From positions 1 to 30,516 of the IMG/VR virus record IMGVR_UViG_3300033571_014780: a stretch of DNA of 30,516 bases; one strand, given 5' to 3'. This DNA comes from a virus. Shown here piece after piece: positions 1 to 8,626 of this stretch. Each line of letters starts with the position of its first letter. Within the stretch, counting starts at the first letter, position 1. Made by a program: the position numbers and the translations under genes. Below the pieces are notes generated by a model. It saw only the letters and a program-made list of their open reading frames with translations, searched no databases and was not told the DNA's origin.

Positions 1-1871
1 TCGTATTTTTTACGAGATTCTATTATTTGAGCTTCTAATTTTTCAATATCTCGTTTAAGCTCTTTTTCCGACATACCGCCTTTGCCTGTTCCCATTGCTT
101 GTGTGGCAGCATTTTGTTGTTCTTTCAAATTCTGAGGCATGTTTAGCTCATAATCGTCTTGTCTATAGGCATCTTCGATTCCTAATAGATTTGCTACAGC
201 ACCACGAATACCCATCGCTGATGGGAAATAGGCCAATATGGATATACCAATTCTCTTTTTTAATTCGGTAAAGAATATATGCATTTTTTCACTGATTGAT
301 GCTGGTCTACCGCTTTCATTTACGGCTGTTGCGGCATCATAAATGGCTAAAATAGTTCCTGCCATCATTCCGACAAATGGGACTTTGTTCAAAAGCTGTA
401 AACCGCCTCTGACATCACCACTAAAGAGTTTTACAAAACCTTCTCCAAAATCTACAAGACTTTCAACCATTGGGATTTTTCTCAAAATACCACCCAAAGA
501 TTTTGCCCAATCTATTAATATGTCTAATTTTTTGGCCGATCTTTCTGCGCCCGTTCCTTCACCAGCTTGAACGTCTAGAATTGTTCCGAGAACATCTATA
601 CCCAAACTCAATCCAGTTCCGATACCCGGTATAACAAAATTGAGTAAATTCGCAATACCCGATGCTACGTTAATCATACCGCCAACGAAATCGCCTTCTT
701 TAAAGGAATCATAAGCAAACCAAAAGCTGAACAAAGAACCGATAATCGGTATACCCTTTAGTAAGGTTTTGGACATACCCTTTAACACGCTACCAGCTAA
801 TTTGGCAAAAGTTGCACCGTTTAAAACTTTAGTAACGCCGAAAGCGATACCAGTATCAGCACCTTCCCCGAAAAATTTTACGAAGATTTTGGATACAGAT
901 TTGCTTAAAAGTTCTCCTAAATTTTCAAAAACCTCACCCTTTATTTTTAATAAAGCAGCACCAGCACCCATCGAACCCAAAGTAAACCACTTGGATATAT
1001 TTTCAAAAATTCCTTTAAAGCTATCGAAGGTTTTTCCAAATTTTTCTTCCGTCCATTTTTTAATTTCAGGCCAGAATGCCAAAACCGCAGCAGATATAAC
1101 CGCACCCAATCCTAACAATTTTAAAACTGTAGAAAAAAATCCACCATCGGCTTCCTTTTCTGTTACAATGGTATTGGTTTTTTCGTTATCGCCCGAATCT
1201 TTTTTACCGTCTGGGTTTAAAATAGTTTCAAATTTCTTGATTGTTTCATCCGAAAGAGAAAATATCGGAAATTGGTCAAAAGTTTTTTGTTCGGAATATT
1301 GTTTAGACTTTTTATCCGATTCCCATTCTGCAACCCCACCAAACGCACCATCGCTTAATATATCGTTGCCACCCAATACTATTTTTTCAGCCTCAACGTC
1401 TGCTTTTGACAGACTTTTGTTTAAAATTTCTTTTAGTTTCTTTTTTTGGGTTTCCCGTATTTCTAATATACCAGACGGATCGGCCATTGCCGCAATTTTT
1501 TCGGGAACATCGGAGTTGATTTCTTCACCGACTTTGTTATAAAGAGCTTCTAACTTTTGAAGAATTGGTGTGGATAATTTTTCGCGTATTTTCCGCTGAT
1601 TGTTTTCATACGCATTACCCAGAGCAAGCGGGTCGGACATTTTTTTAATCTCTTTGTCATTCGACGAAAGGGTTAATATTTTGTTTCCAACTTTAGAGTA
1701 TAAGTTTTTTAAATTATCAAAAAGCGGTTCCGCTACAGTGATATTAAAAGTGTTGGAGAGCGAGTTTAAGTCTGCGCGATCAAGAAAGATTTTTAATACA
1801 TCGTCACCGGAAAGCGGTTCAGAGGTATCTATCAGTCTCGAAAAGAACTCGTCAAAATTATACTCAGCCAT
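1..1871 (-). CDS. Tape-measure-like virion protein (3' end cut by window edge)
   Basis: Open reading frame of at least 623 residues that runs off the left edge, so its C-terminus is missing. It starts at ATG 1871 (MAEYNFDEFF), 6 nt after a late-promoter box. The first ~240 residues are charged and helical. Three Gly-rich hydrophobic stretches follow, at about residues 243-270 (LGLGAVISAAVLAFWP), 372-428 and 495-513 (VPFVGMMAGTILAIYDA), and the visible end is a charged coiled-coil-like stretch. Long helices, hydrophobic segments and a place next to baseplate-hub, tube and sheath genes fit a tail tape measure (gp29-type) or another protein in the tail lumen that could touch the host membrane. 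I recognise no specific family, so the name rests on context and architecture. Confidence 0.6.
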   Translation of the reverse strand, partial: MAEYNFDEFFSRLIDTSEPLSGDDVLKIFLDRADLNSLSNTFNITVAEPLFDNLKNLYSKVGNKILTLSSNDKEIKKMSDPLALGNAYENNQRKIREKLSTPILQKLEALYNKVGEEINSDVPEKIAAMADPSGILEIRETQKKKLKEILNKSLSKADVEAEKIVLGGNDILSDGAFGGVAEWESDKKSKQYSEQKTFDQFPIFSLSDETIKKFETILNPDGKKDSGDNEKTNTIVTEKEADGGFFSTVLKLLGLGAVISAAVLAFWPEIKKWTEEKFGKTFDSFKGIFENISKWFTLGSMGAGAALLKIKGEVFENLGELLSKSVSKIFVKFFGEGADTGIAFGVTKVLNGATFAKLAGSVLKGMSKTLLKGIPIIGSLFSFWFAYDSFKEGDFVGGMINVASGIANLLNFVIPGIGTGLSLGIDVLGTILDVQAGEGTGAERSAKKLDILIDWAKSLGGILRKIPMVESLVDFGEGFVKLFSGDVRGGLQLLNKVPFVGMMAGTILAIYDAATAVNESGRPASISEKMHIFFTELKKRIGISILAYFPSAMGIRGAVANLLGIEDAYRQDDYELNMPQNLKEQQNAATQAMGTGKGGMSEKELKRDIEKLEAQIIESRKKY

Positions 1872-1877
1872 TTTAAA

Positions 1878-1885
1878 TATTTATG
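1878..1885 (-). promoter_or_regulatory. Late promoter box CATAAATA
   Basis: One base from the T4 late consensus TATAAATA. It ends 6 nt before ATG 1871 of the tape-measure-like gene. Confidence 0.6.
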
Positions 1886-1895
1886 GCTAATATAT

Positions 1896-2693
1896 TTAAT
1901 TCACAAACAAAAGAGGGTCTGTTTTAATAACTATTTTATCTTTGTTTTCAGGGGAAACGGTTAAAATTTCATCAAAATTACTTTTCCACTTGCTAATCAA
2001 GTTCAAAGCGTTTTGTATGGTGTTTCCCGATAAACGTTCGACAATTTTTACTCTTTCGGGAAAACTTAAAAGGTTAAAATCTATTTTAGAATTTGGAATA
2101 TGAACAGCATCGATGTATTTTGAAATTTCTCCCAAAAATTCTTTGGATATAACGTCTTTAATATCGTTTGTATTCTTGATATCGGTCAAAGGCTTTTCCT
2201 TTTTATGCATTTCTGTTTCATACCGATATTCTGTATATATTGTTGGTGGCTTTAAGAACACCTTTAAATCGGGATGTTCTGAAACGTCTTCGGCGGCAGG
2301 ATGTTTGTAATCGGTTTTAAACTTTTCCAAAATCGGCGGCAGCGATACTTCGATAAAGTCTGATGTTTCAGACGGTTTTACTTTCAACACATGAGATATT
2401 TGGTTTCTCAAAACCAACATTAAAAACGATTTATCGAAAACAGTATAAACCTTTAGCTTGTTTTCGCCCAAAAGTTCTTCTAAAATCTTATAAAAGGTTT
2501 TGATAAAAACAGTATTGTAAACGGTGTTATCCAACGCTGATGTTAGAAGTTCTTTTTGTTGGTTAGCGTTAATCTCTTTTATAATGACGGTATCCGAATT
2601 GGACGGGATGGTTACAGTCGTGGTATAAGAGTCTGTTACTTTAGAAATTTCACTTAAAATATCTTCGAAATTGGGTTTTATGTTCTCTTCCAT
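1896..2693 (-). CDS. Baseplate hub assembly protein, T4 gp26/gp51-like
   Basis: 265 residues. The N-terminal half has the layout of the T4 baseplate-hub assembly family (gp26/gp51): a short beta region (VTIPSNSDTVIIKEI), a polar helix beginning NANQQKELLTSAL, a segment carrying many hydrophobics (FIKTFYKILEELL), then the typical TVFDKSFLMLVLRNQIS, matching the family pattern of a conserved Phe/Asp, hydrophobics and LR. In T4 these proteins act as assembly factors or minor parts of the baseplate hub. It lies just upstream of the tape-measure-like gene and just downstream of a second protein with the same pattern. The N-terminus also holds FEDILSEIS, which looks like the capsid signal of other genes here, but in a baseplate protein I take it as chance. 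Family assignment is by eye. Confidence 0.6.
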   Translation of the reverse strand: MEENIKPNFEDILSEISKVTDSYTTTVTIPSNSDTVIIKEINANQQKELLTSALDNTVYNTVFIKTFYKILEELLGENKLKVYTVFDKSFLMLVLRNQISHVLKVKPSETSDFIEVSLPPILEKFKTDYKHPAAEDVSEHPDLKVFLKPPTIYTEYRYETEMHKKEKPLTDIKNTNDIKDVISKEFLGEISKYIDAVHIPNSKIDFNLLSFPERVKIVERLSGNTIQNALNLISKWKSNFDEILTVSPENKDKIVIKTDPLLFVN

Positions 2694-2702
2694 GCGTTAA
2701 AA

Positions 2703-2710
2703 TACTTATT
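2703..2710 (-). promoter_or_regulatory. Late promoter box AATAAGTA
   Basis: Sits in the 16-nt gap between two hub genes and overlaps the last base of the upstream stop codon. It ends 9 nt before ATG 2693. A second AATAAATA lies 4 nt further upstream. Confidence 0.55.
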
Positions 2711-3600
2711 TATTGTTTTTGAAAATCAAGGGCCATTTGTTCAAGCGGAGTCATTGGTTGTTTGTTTGGATTCTTTTGTGCCTTTTCCTCCATAAACAAA
2801 CTAATATATATCTTTCTTTCAGAAGGAGATAAACTTTTCAAATAATCTGGATTTAAGTTTGACAAGGTATAAATGTCCCTGTATATAGACTTCATATCAT
2901 ACGATGTTATTAGATTTATTACCTCGTAAATACTTTTATTGTATAAATTTAGTTTAAAATCTTTAAAAATTTCCATCGCAAATATTTCCTCGTTACCCAA
3001 TTCTTTCAAAATATCAAAGATTTTTGTCTGTATTGTGTTTACCAGCGAAACCGGAAGCTTCGAAAATATTATTTTTCTTTTGTCGGGTGAAAGATTTTCT
3101 AAGTTTGTTTTCCCAACGGTTTGCATGAAATACGACATGGACTCGAAAATACATTGAAAGTCGTTTGGGTTTAACTTTAAAAATTCCTTATAGACGTTGG
3201 CGGCGGGAAACGCAATCGTTATACCTCCGACATCTTCTTTTACTTTTACATATATATTAGCCAAAACGTTGTAGATGTTTTGTAGTAATATGTTTATATC
3301 AATTGTAATCTTTGCGGTCTGTTCTTCGATTACCGTGTTGAGTTCAATTTGATTTCCAACGCTAATACACCGCAGTTTCAAAAGAAATAACAAATACTCG
3401 AACACATCCAGTCTTTCAAAATTACTTTTGTTTGAAACAAGATTTTTTACTATCTCATAAATAAACTCGTAGTGGTCTGACGGGTCTTGAAAAGAATAAT
3501 GAGACTTTCCCAAGATCAACTGTTCTTCGGTGGTGAACTCCCTATACTTTAATTTGATATTAGAAAATGGTAATTCTAGAGAAAATGGATAATATATCAT
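2710..3600 (-). CDS. Baseplate hub assembly protein, second gp26/gp51-like copy
   Basis: 296 residues starting MIYYPFSLELPFSNIKLKYR. Residues ~20-85 show the T4 gp26/gp51 pattern: REFTTEEQLILGK, a helix with YEIVKNLV, then DVFEYLLFLLKLRCISVG, close to the family's hydrophobic-LR-x-x-SVG signature. The remaining ~200 residues are helical and unrecognised. The gene follows the tube-like gene by 35 nt without its own late box and is probably read through from upstream. Together with the next gene it forms a pair of distant paralogs, comparable to T4 having gp26 and gp51. The role in baseplate-hub assembly is inferred from family and position next to tube, sheath and tape measure. Confidence 0.65.
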   Translation of the reverse strand: MIYYPFSLELPFSNIKLKYREFTTEEQLILGKSHYSFQDPSDHYEFIYEIVKNLVSNKSNFERLDVFEYLLFLLKLRCISVGNQIELNTVIEEQTAKITIDINILLQNIYNVLANIYVKVKEDVGGITIAFPAANVYKEFLKLNPNDFQCIFESMSYFMQTVGKTNLENLSPDKRKIIFSKLPVSLVNTIQTKIFDILKELGNEEIFAMEIFKDFKLNLYNKSIYEVINLITSYDMKSIYRDIYTLSNLNPDYLKSLSPSERKIYISLFMEEKAQKNPNKQPMTPLEQMALDFQKQ

Positions 3601-3635
3601 CCTAAAAAATTAGACGGGTTTGACACAAAATCAAA

Positions 3636-4349
3636 TTATCGTCGGTCTATCATCGATGGTGTGTCTTGCTCCAACACTGAATATGTATCATAAGTGAAAT
3701 TCACTTTTGATGTTTTCAAACTGTCTGTTGTGTGAGCATAGCTTTCGCCCGATATTAAAGACGGCGCAACGTTTGTAAATCTGAATATCTTTCGTATTTT
3801 TAGAGGAACATTCGCGCCAGCTTTTGCCAACATGCAAATGTTAAATTCTGAACATTTGACATTTCTATAAGAATTCGGAGAACGTGCAATCAGTCCATTA
3901 TAACCAACCAGAACAACCCACGGACGTATAACAAGGTCTAGGAACGATGCGTTTGTTTCCAAGAATGTTACTGTAGTAACGTTAGCCCGTCTGCGCTCGG
4001 ATGCTGTTGCGGGTGCTGTGTAACCACCATATTTTAAGGTATCGTTTTGAACGGAAACTTCATCACTCGGCAAATCAACTTGTTTGGCAAAAACACAACC
4101 CGTTAAACTGTTGGAAGAATATTGCAAACGACCATCAGTTAATCGAGCAATGGTGTTTCCGCTTATATTCCAATTTCCACCAACGGCTTCATAAGCTTTG
4201 AGTTGGTTTTGCAACAAATCGCTTCTAAGCGCACCGACATTATCAAAGTTGAAATAACAAAACCATAAAGATGGTAAAGCTACACCAGTCGCCCACTCCC
4301 CTAAAAGGTCTAGATAAAATTCGTATGGACTTTTTAAAATGTCTGCCAT
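3636..4349 (-). CDS. Second tail-tube-like protein (gp19/gp54-type fold)
   Basis: 237 residues. The C-terminal half has tube-fold features: VTTVTFLETNASFLDLVIRP (the tube-protein pattern of an extended strand followed by a helix packing on a Trp), VLVGYNG, then SEFNICMLAK and RKIFRFTNVAPSLISGESYA, leading into a last strand SKVNFTYDTYSV. It differs from the main tube protein next door in having a longer N-terminal part (EFYLDLLGEWATGVALPSLW). Likely roles are a tail-completion or tube-initiator ring (T4 gp54/gp48/gp3 are of this kind) or a second tube subunit. Position between the tube gene and the baseplate-hub genes favours a ring at the baseplate end. It starts 5 nt after an exact TATAAATA box. 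Confidence 0.7.
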   Translation of the reverse strand: MADILKSPYEFYLDLLGEWATGVALPSLWFCYFNFDNVGALRSDLLQNQLKAYEAVGGNWNISGNTIARLTDGRLQYSSNSLTGCVFAKQVDLPSDEVSVQNDTLKYGGYTAPATASERRRANVTTVTFLETNASFLDLVIRPWVVLVGYNGLIARSPNSYRNVKCSEFNICMLAKAGANVPLKIRKIFRFTNVAPSLISGESYAHTTDSLKTSKVNFTYDTYSVLEQDTPSMIDRR

Positions 4350-4354
4350 AAAAA

Positions 4355-4362
4355 TATTTATA
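4355..4362 (-). promoter_or_regulatory. Late promoter box TATAAATA
   Basis: Exact T4 late promoter octamer, 5 nt before ATG 4349. With the T4 spacing the first transcribed base would be the A of the start codon. Confidence 0.75.
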
Positions 4363-4376
4363 GCAAAAATCTTAAA

Positions 4377-4919
4377 TTATCTAGACAATCTCCAGTATTG
4401 GTATGCGATAACAGCTTGGCTGGTAACGAGGTTTCCTGCGTCTGTTATATCTAACTCGAACGTTCCGATGTTTCGACAAAAACAACCAAATAAGGTGTAT
4501 GTTCTTAGCGGATTACCAACCTTATCAATTAAAGTGATAATTGTTTGGTTGTCTGCGCTCGAATCAGGAATGTCATAAGCACCTGTGGAGGTTTGATCAC
4601 TAAAAATATAGTTTGACCAGTCTTCAAGCTTTCGACGGATCGAAAGGTTTTGAGGAATTCTGAATGTAACATTCCAATCAGCAGAACCGGGATATTTGGT
4701 TGTCCCCGGAACGTTAAAATCCAATCCCATGAAAGGGGTTTGGACATTAACAATTTCTTTTGCTGGTAATGTCGTAGTTGTCATATAGATCAACTCGTCT
4801 TGTGTAAAACGTTGTCCACCTAATGATACAATTCTAAACAAATTCTTTCTTGTGAAGTCGTTAACGGACGCCACATCGTAGAAGTTTTCGATTCCGGTTT
4901 GATCTAGTATTCCTGCCAT
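4377..4919 (-). CDS. gp19: Tail tube protein, gp19-like
   Basis: 180 residues, close to T4 gp19 (163). Typical features are an N-terminal arm, the loop LIYMTTTTLPAKEIVNVQTP, FMGLDFNVPGTTKYPGSADW followed by NVTFRIPQNLSIRRKLEDW (the strand-helix pair conserved in Hcp/gp19 tube proteins), a strand TIITLIDKVGNPLRTYTLFG, and a final Ile/Val-rich strand. Hexamers of such proteins stack to form the inner tube through which DNA leaves the head. The gene lies directly downstream of the sheath gene (29-nt gap), as in T4 where gene 18 precedes gene 19. It has its own late box. Confidence 0.9.
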   Translation of the reverse strand: MAGILDQTGIENFYDVASVNDFTRKNLFRIVSLGGQRFTQDELIYMTTTTLPAKEIVNVQTPFMGLDFNVPGTTKYPGSADWNVTFRIPQNLSIRRKLEDWSNYIFSDQTSTGAYDIPDSSADNQTIITLIDKVGNPLRTYTLFGCFCRNIGTFELDITDAGNLVTSQAVIAYQYWRLSR

Positions 4920-4928
4920 ATTTTTAAA

Positions 4929-4936
4929 TATTTATC
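4929..4936 (-). promoter_or_regulatory. Late promoter box GATAAATA
   Basis: Between sheath and tube genes, ending 9 nt before ATG 4919. Confidence 0.65.
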
Positions 4937-4948
4937 CTTTCGGGTTTA

Positions 4949-7156
4949 TTATCCAATAATTTCTTCAAAGTTTACACCAGTTCTGGTCGAAATGAATTCA
5001 TTAAGAATAAATTCACCAGTTCTGACGGCTTGAACATAAGAAGAACATTTGAGTTCGTTAGCATCGATCACATCAGGCGTGTTGTTTCTTTCGTCACAAA
5101 CGATAGAATAATCATATACACCTTCGTTGAGTCTTGCAACTTCATAGATTGGTCTTAATGCCGCAACAACTCTTGTTCTTGTGGTAAACGTGTTAGGTTC
5201 GAATAAGAAGTATTTTAACACCTTTTCGGTATTCTTTTTCAAATATAAGAACAAACGTCTAACGTTAATTCTGTCGAACGAAGAAGGAGTTTTATACATG
5301 GTCTTTTGGCCATAGATAACATATCCATCATTCGGGAAGTATGCGATAGGGTTAATGTTGATTTTATATAACAAATCTCTTTGCTTTTGGGTTGTTACAA
5401 CACCAATATCTGTCACACCGTTGAGCGTTCCACGATTGAAACCACCAACAGCGGTCCAAGGATAAGCGTTGCGATCAACTTCGACAAATTTAGCAGCAAC
5501 AAAACCTGATGCTGGCAACCAAACTTGTTGGTCTGATGCTACATCGTTTGTTTTCAACCAGTTGCCATAAGTGGCAACGTAAGAAGATTTGGTTGTGCCA
5601 AACAAGTTTTTATTAGCCCAATAAATATGCTTCGAGAAAGAATAGTCGGACTTTTTAGAAACTTTTGCATTTATACCGTTTACATAAACATAGCGCAAAC
5701 CGTCAGCGATAAAAAGGTGATCCTTTTTAATCAAATCTGCGAATTGTGTGAATTGGTTTAAAACGCTAAGATAGTTTTCTCTGTAGGTAATGCTTAATCC
5801 GGTAACGGTTCCGTCTATTGCGCACAAACCATCAACATCTACGCTGAACGTATCATCGAAGATATATTGTTTATAGCCAGCGGTTCCGGTGCTTTGGAAG
5901 GATTCTCTCGCGTTTGCACCAACCCAGATTGTTCCCAATCCTGCTTCTAACGCAAGATCGATAGATACGTCATCGGAGTTTTCCAAGAGTCTTAGACTTC
6001 TTTGAAGTTTAAGCGGGACATTTCCTACATATTTTGCAGTTTTATCTGTTTTGTTAGCGTAGACACCAGCAGAAAAAGCACTTCTAGCACTATTATCAAC
6101 TCTCACCGTCTTATTTGGCGATCCATTGTTATCCACCCAATTGTATCCTTTAGAAATATATGGGTTTGTTATCAATTTAAAGTTAGGAGATTTGGAATTC
6201 ACCAACTTTTCCAAGAAGAACGTTTTTGGGTTTCCACCGTTGACATCGTTTTTTGTGCGATCTGCGTTTAACGAACCCGTATATGCTTCGGCCAAAGAAT
6301 AATCTAAGGTTAAAGTATCTTGGTTGTAAACGGTTGAACGAACTTTGAAAACAGCCAATGTTAAACTGTCGTTGTATAAGCTGGAACCAAAATCAAGGTC
6401 TGTTGGCAATCCTTCGATTATTTCCGACAAGCTATTAGAACCGTAGGATGATGCATAAGCTGTGATAGTGAAGGACAATCTTGATGCGGGAACATCTACA
6501 AAGGTTTGATAGTTGCTGGTGATCGTGTTAACAGCTTTTAAAGATGTTAATGCATTAAAATCTGTTGCTGCGTTATTGTTGCTATTATCAGCCAAACCGA
6601 CATAATAACCTTCAAACAGATTGTTATTTGCCAATTTTGAAGAGTTGAGAATAATAACACCAGCACTTGAAAGCTTTGCGGTCATCGTGTTGGCGTTTGA
6701 GAGGGTTGGGTTGTTTGTCCAATTGATACCACCTTCGACCAAATTTTCGTATTCGTCTGTGGTTAAAAGTAAAGAATATGGGGCTAAGAGTCTGAACTCT
6801 GTAGAATCTTCGTAAGTTGCTCCGTTTGCGCTCAAACCATAAATCAAAGCACTATAAGAATTGGAAAATCCTTCACCAGCAGCACTACCGTAAGGCATAC
6901 GGGTTACGAGAAGGTTTCCGTTGCTTTCTAAAACCTTTTTAGATGTGTGATATAAGTATCTTTCAGCAGAATTTTCAGGAGTTCCGAAAATTTCTTCAAA
7001 TTCTCCAACGCTACCAACAGAGATGATTTCGTCTGTTGGTCCTTGTGGAGCAAAACCTGTTACAAAAACATTTGTATCCGCCGTTGGGCGAGAAATTATG
7101 CTAATGTCTGTTTCTGATGATTGTATACCGGGTGATGCAATTGTTCTAGTTGCCAT
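4949..7156 (-). CDS. gp18: Contractile tail sheath protein, gp18-like
   Basis: 735 residues from ATG 7156 (MATRTIASPGIQSSE). A frame extension to TTG 7168 is rejected because the promoter box lies across it. The N-terminus has the sheath signature SPGIQSSETDIS and FVTGFAPQGPTDEII. The C-terminal ~200 residues are the conserved sheath core: GGFNRGTLNG, RDLLYKININPIAYFP, GYVIYGQKTMYKT, DRINVRRLFLYLKKN and FEPNTFTTRTRVV. Six-start helical assemblies of this protein surround the tube and contract at infection. The protein is somewhat longer than T4 gp18 (659); the extra length is in the middle, Ser/Asn/Thr-rich part (~150-450), presumably a surface domain. Confidence 0.95.
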   Translation of the reverse strand: MATRTIASPGIQSSETDISIISRPTADTNVFVTGFAPQGPTDEIISVGSVGEFEEIFGTPENSAERYLYHTSKKVLESNGNLLVTRMPYGSAAGEGFSNSYSALIYGLSANGATYEDSTEFRLLAPYSLLLTTDEYENLVEGGINWTNNPTLSNANTMTAKLSSAGVIILNSSKLANNNLFEGYYVGLADNSNNNAATDFNALTSLKAVNTITSNYQTFVDVPASRLSFTITAYASSYGSNSLSEIIEGLPTDLDFGSSLYNDSLTLAVFKVRSTVYNQDTLTLDYSLAEAYTGSLNADRTKNDVNGGNPKTFFLEKLVNSKSPNFKLITNPYISKGYNWVDNNGSPNKTVRVDNSARSAFSAGVYANKTDKTAKYVGNVPLKLQRSLRLLENSDDVSIDLALEAGLGTIWVGANARESFQSTGTAGYKQYIFDDTFSVDVDGLCAIDGTVTGLSITYRENYLSVLNQFTQFADLIKKDHLFIADGLRYVYVNGINAKVSKKSDYSFSKHIYWANKNLFGTTKSSYVATYGNWLKTNDVASDQQVWLPASGFVAAKFVEVDRNAYPWTAVGGFNRGTLNGVTDIGVVTTQKQRDLLYKININPIAYFPNDGYVIYGQKTMYKTPSSFDRINVRRLFLYLKKNTEKVLKYFLFEPNTFTTRTRVVAALRPIYEVARLNEGVYDYSIVCDERNNTPDVIDANELKCSSYVQAVRTGEFILNEFISTRTGVNFEEIIG

Positions 7157-7169
7157 ATTATGATACAAA

Positions 7170-7177
7170 TATTTATC
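7170..7177 (-). promoter_or_regulatory. Late promoter box GATAAATA
   Basis: Ends 13 nt before the sheath ATG at 7156, the longest spacing in the window. Confidence 0.6.
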
Positions 7178-7212
7178 AATTTTAGGCTACAAAATGAAAA
7201 GTATTTAAAATG

Positions 7213-7220
7213 GATAAGTA
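7213..7220 (+). promoter_or_regulatory. Late promoter box GATAAGTA
   Basis: Ends 9 nt before ATG 7230. It diverges from the sheath promoter 36 nt away. Confidence 0.6.
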
Positions 7221-7229
7221 TTTGCAACT

Positions 7230-7505
7230 ATGTTAAAATTCAATAAGTTATTTTTAGAAATTTTAGAAGAAGCTGGTAAATGCACCGGACCTACTAAAAA
7301 AACATCAAGCACAAACAAAGGAAAAAAATGGACCAAATGTGCCAAACAACCAGACGGTTCTTACAAAAGAATACATTGGGGACAAAAAGGTGTAAAGGTT
7401 TCGGGAAAAGCCAACACCAAACGTAGAAAATCTTTTAGAGCGCGTCACAAATGTAGCACAGCAAAGGCAGGAAGCCCCCGTGCTGCTGCATGTGCCGATT
7501 GGTAA
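7230..7505 (+). CDS. Small basic protein with capsid-targeting N-terminus
   Basis: 91 residues, strongly basic after the N-terminus. It starts MLKFNKLFLEILEEAG, an amphipathic stretch ending in ILE/LEE like a T4 capsid-targeting signal. The rest is rich in Lys/Arg with four or more Cys: CTGPTKK, GKKWTKCAKQPDG, then a C-terminal motif KRRKSFRARHKCSTAKAG ending AACADW. A very similar basic SFRARH-C tail occurs in small proteins of many large phages, with no known function to my knowledge. After prohead cleavage the product would be a small DNA-binding internal head protein (inference). First gene of a plus-strand cluster. Confidence 0.75.
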   Translation: MLKFNKLFLEILEEAGKCTGPTKKTSSTNKGKKWTKCAKQPDGSYKRIHWGQKGVKVSGKANTKRRKSFRARHKCSTAKAGSPRAAACADW

Positions 7506-7516
7506 AAATAAAAATT

Positions 7517-7834
7517 ATGAATAAATTCAATACCATATACAACGAAATGATGGGCAATGCTGTTGCACCATCACCAACAACACCGCAACCCAATGTTGCA
7601 GCTAAACCAGTTCAAACGAACAAACCACCCAAGCTAGACCAATCAAAATTATCGGTTCTTATGCAAAAATGGGGTAAGGCAAAACAAACCAATCAACCTT
7701 TAACTCTAACACCAGAAGAAATGGAAGCATTGGATCAAGTTTTGGGGGGAGATACACAACAACCCCAACAACCCCAACAAACACAGCAAACAAGCACACC
7801 ACCAGTTAAAACGCCGACAACACCCGCAATCTAA
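7517..7834 (+). CDS. Small Gln/Pro-rich protein with possible capsid-targeting N-terminus
   Basis: 105 residues from ATG 7517 (MNKFNTIYNEMMGNA). A frame extension to 7490 overlaps the gene before and is less likely. The start resembles the other capsid signals, with IYNE in place of (L/I)xE, so it is a weaker member. The middle (QSKLSVLMQKWGKAKQTN, then LTLTPEEMEALDQVLGG) is a short helical unit. The tail is low-complexity Gln/Pro/Thr with repeats of QQP. Its stop codon overlaps the start of phoH (TAATG), so the two are translationally linked. No family recognised. Confidence 0.65.
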   Translation: MNKFNTIYNEMMGNAVAPSPTTPQPNVAAKPVQTNKPPKLDQSKLSVLMQKWGKAKQTNQPLTLTPEEMEALDQVLGGDTQQPQQPQQTQQTSTPPVKTPTTPAI

Positions 7835-8622
7835 TGTCTAAAAAACAAAACCCCAAAAGGGGTGGTTCTGTGAAGGAAGTTCAAAAGTTCGAAAAACCCG
7901 TTGACACATCACCATATGTAGCCCAACGCGATAAGGTTAGTTTTGATTTCACCATTACCGAATTACCGTGGACAGAGAAACAAAAAGCAATTATTGAATT
8001 GTTTTTGGATAAAAAAACCAAAATATTATTCTTAAAGGGTGTCGCGGGAACATCGAAAACCCTCTTATCGATGTATTTGGGATTGACCCTATTAAAACAA
8101 AAAAAGGTATCTGATTTGGTTTTAATTCGTTCGGCTGTAGAGAGTTCTGATTCGAAACTCGGTTATCTACCGGGAGATTTAGCTGACAAATATGGTGTAT
8201 ATCTTACACCATTTAATGATAAATTCTCAGAGTTATTGAATGCTGGCACTATTAAAAAAATAGAAACTGATCAAAGAATTATAATGTGTCCGATAAACTT
8301 TGCTAGAGGTTTACACTTGGCAGCAAAATTCATATGTTCAGATGAAAGTCAGAACATGAGTCGTAAAGAATTGAAAACGCTTTTAACCCGAATGGGTATG
8401 TTTTCAAAAATGATTGTTTGTGGCGATCCAGAGCAAAGCGATTTACCAAACGGTAAATCTGGTTTTATCGACATTTACAATTTATTCGACAACGAAATTG
8501 CCCAAGAAAATGGTATATTTTGTGTAGAACTGACAGAACAAGACGTTGTGCGCTCAGAAATATGTAAATTTATCCTAGAACAGTTTAAAATGTTTGAAAA
8601 GGTTCTGAACAAAGATAAGTAA
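7834..8622 (+). CDS. phoH: PhoH-like P-loop ATPase
   Basis: 262 residues. A Gln motif (WTEKQKAI, ~46-53) precedes Walker A GVAGTSKT (69-76). The PhoH-specific RSAVESSDSKLGYLPGD follows (99-115), then Walker B with FICSDESQNM (166-175), in which SDESQN replaces the more usual DEAQN, and CGDPEQSDLP (sensor region). PhoH proteins are ATPases related to superfamily 1 helicases and are frequent in large phages, and their role in infection is uncertain. The first ~30 residues are a charged, disordered-looking extension. It overlaps the preceding stop by 1 nt and is followed closely by a zinc-ribbon gene. Confidence 0.9.
   Translation: MSKKQNPKRGGSVKEVQKFEKPVDTSPYVAQRDKVSFDFTITELPWTEKQKAIIELFLDKKTKILFLKGVAGTSKTLLSMYLGLTLLKQKKVSDLVLIRSAVESSDSKLGYLPGDLADKYGVYLTPFNDKFSELLNAGTIKKIETDQRIIMCPINFARGLHLAAKFICSDESQNMSRKELKTLLTRMGMFSKMIVCGDPEQSDLPNGKSGFIDIYNLFDNEIAQENGIFCVELTEQDVVRSEICKFILEQFKMFEKVLNKDK
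8614..8621 (+). promoter_or_regulatory. Possible late promoter box GATAAGTA
   Basis: Spacing (5 nt before ATG 8627) fits the other boxes, but the sequence also encodes the last two codons and most of the stop codon of phoH, so it may be chance. Confidence 0.35.
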
Positions 8623-8626
8623 CTAT

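Noticed and set aside
769-1542. 257-residue plus-strand open frame
   Set aside because: Antisense to the tape-measure-like gene, with Ser/Pro/Phe-rich composition typical of a reverse frame; no promoter box or family signal.
1896-2693. Capsid signal FEDILSEIS in the baseplate-hub gene
   Set aside because: Matches (L/I)xE by position, but the protein belongs to the tail and is part of a conserved family; probably coincidence.
7157-7168. Longer sheath start at TTG 7168
   Set aside because: Would put the coding start inside the promoter spacing; MATRTIASPG from ATG 7156 matches sheath N-termini.
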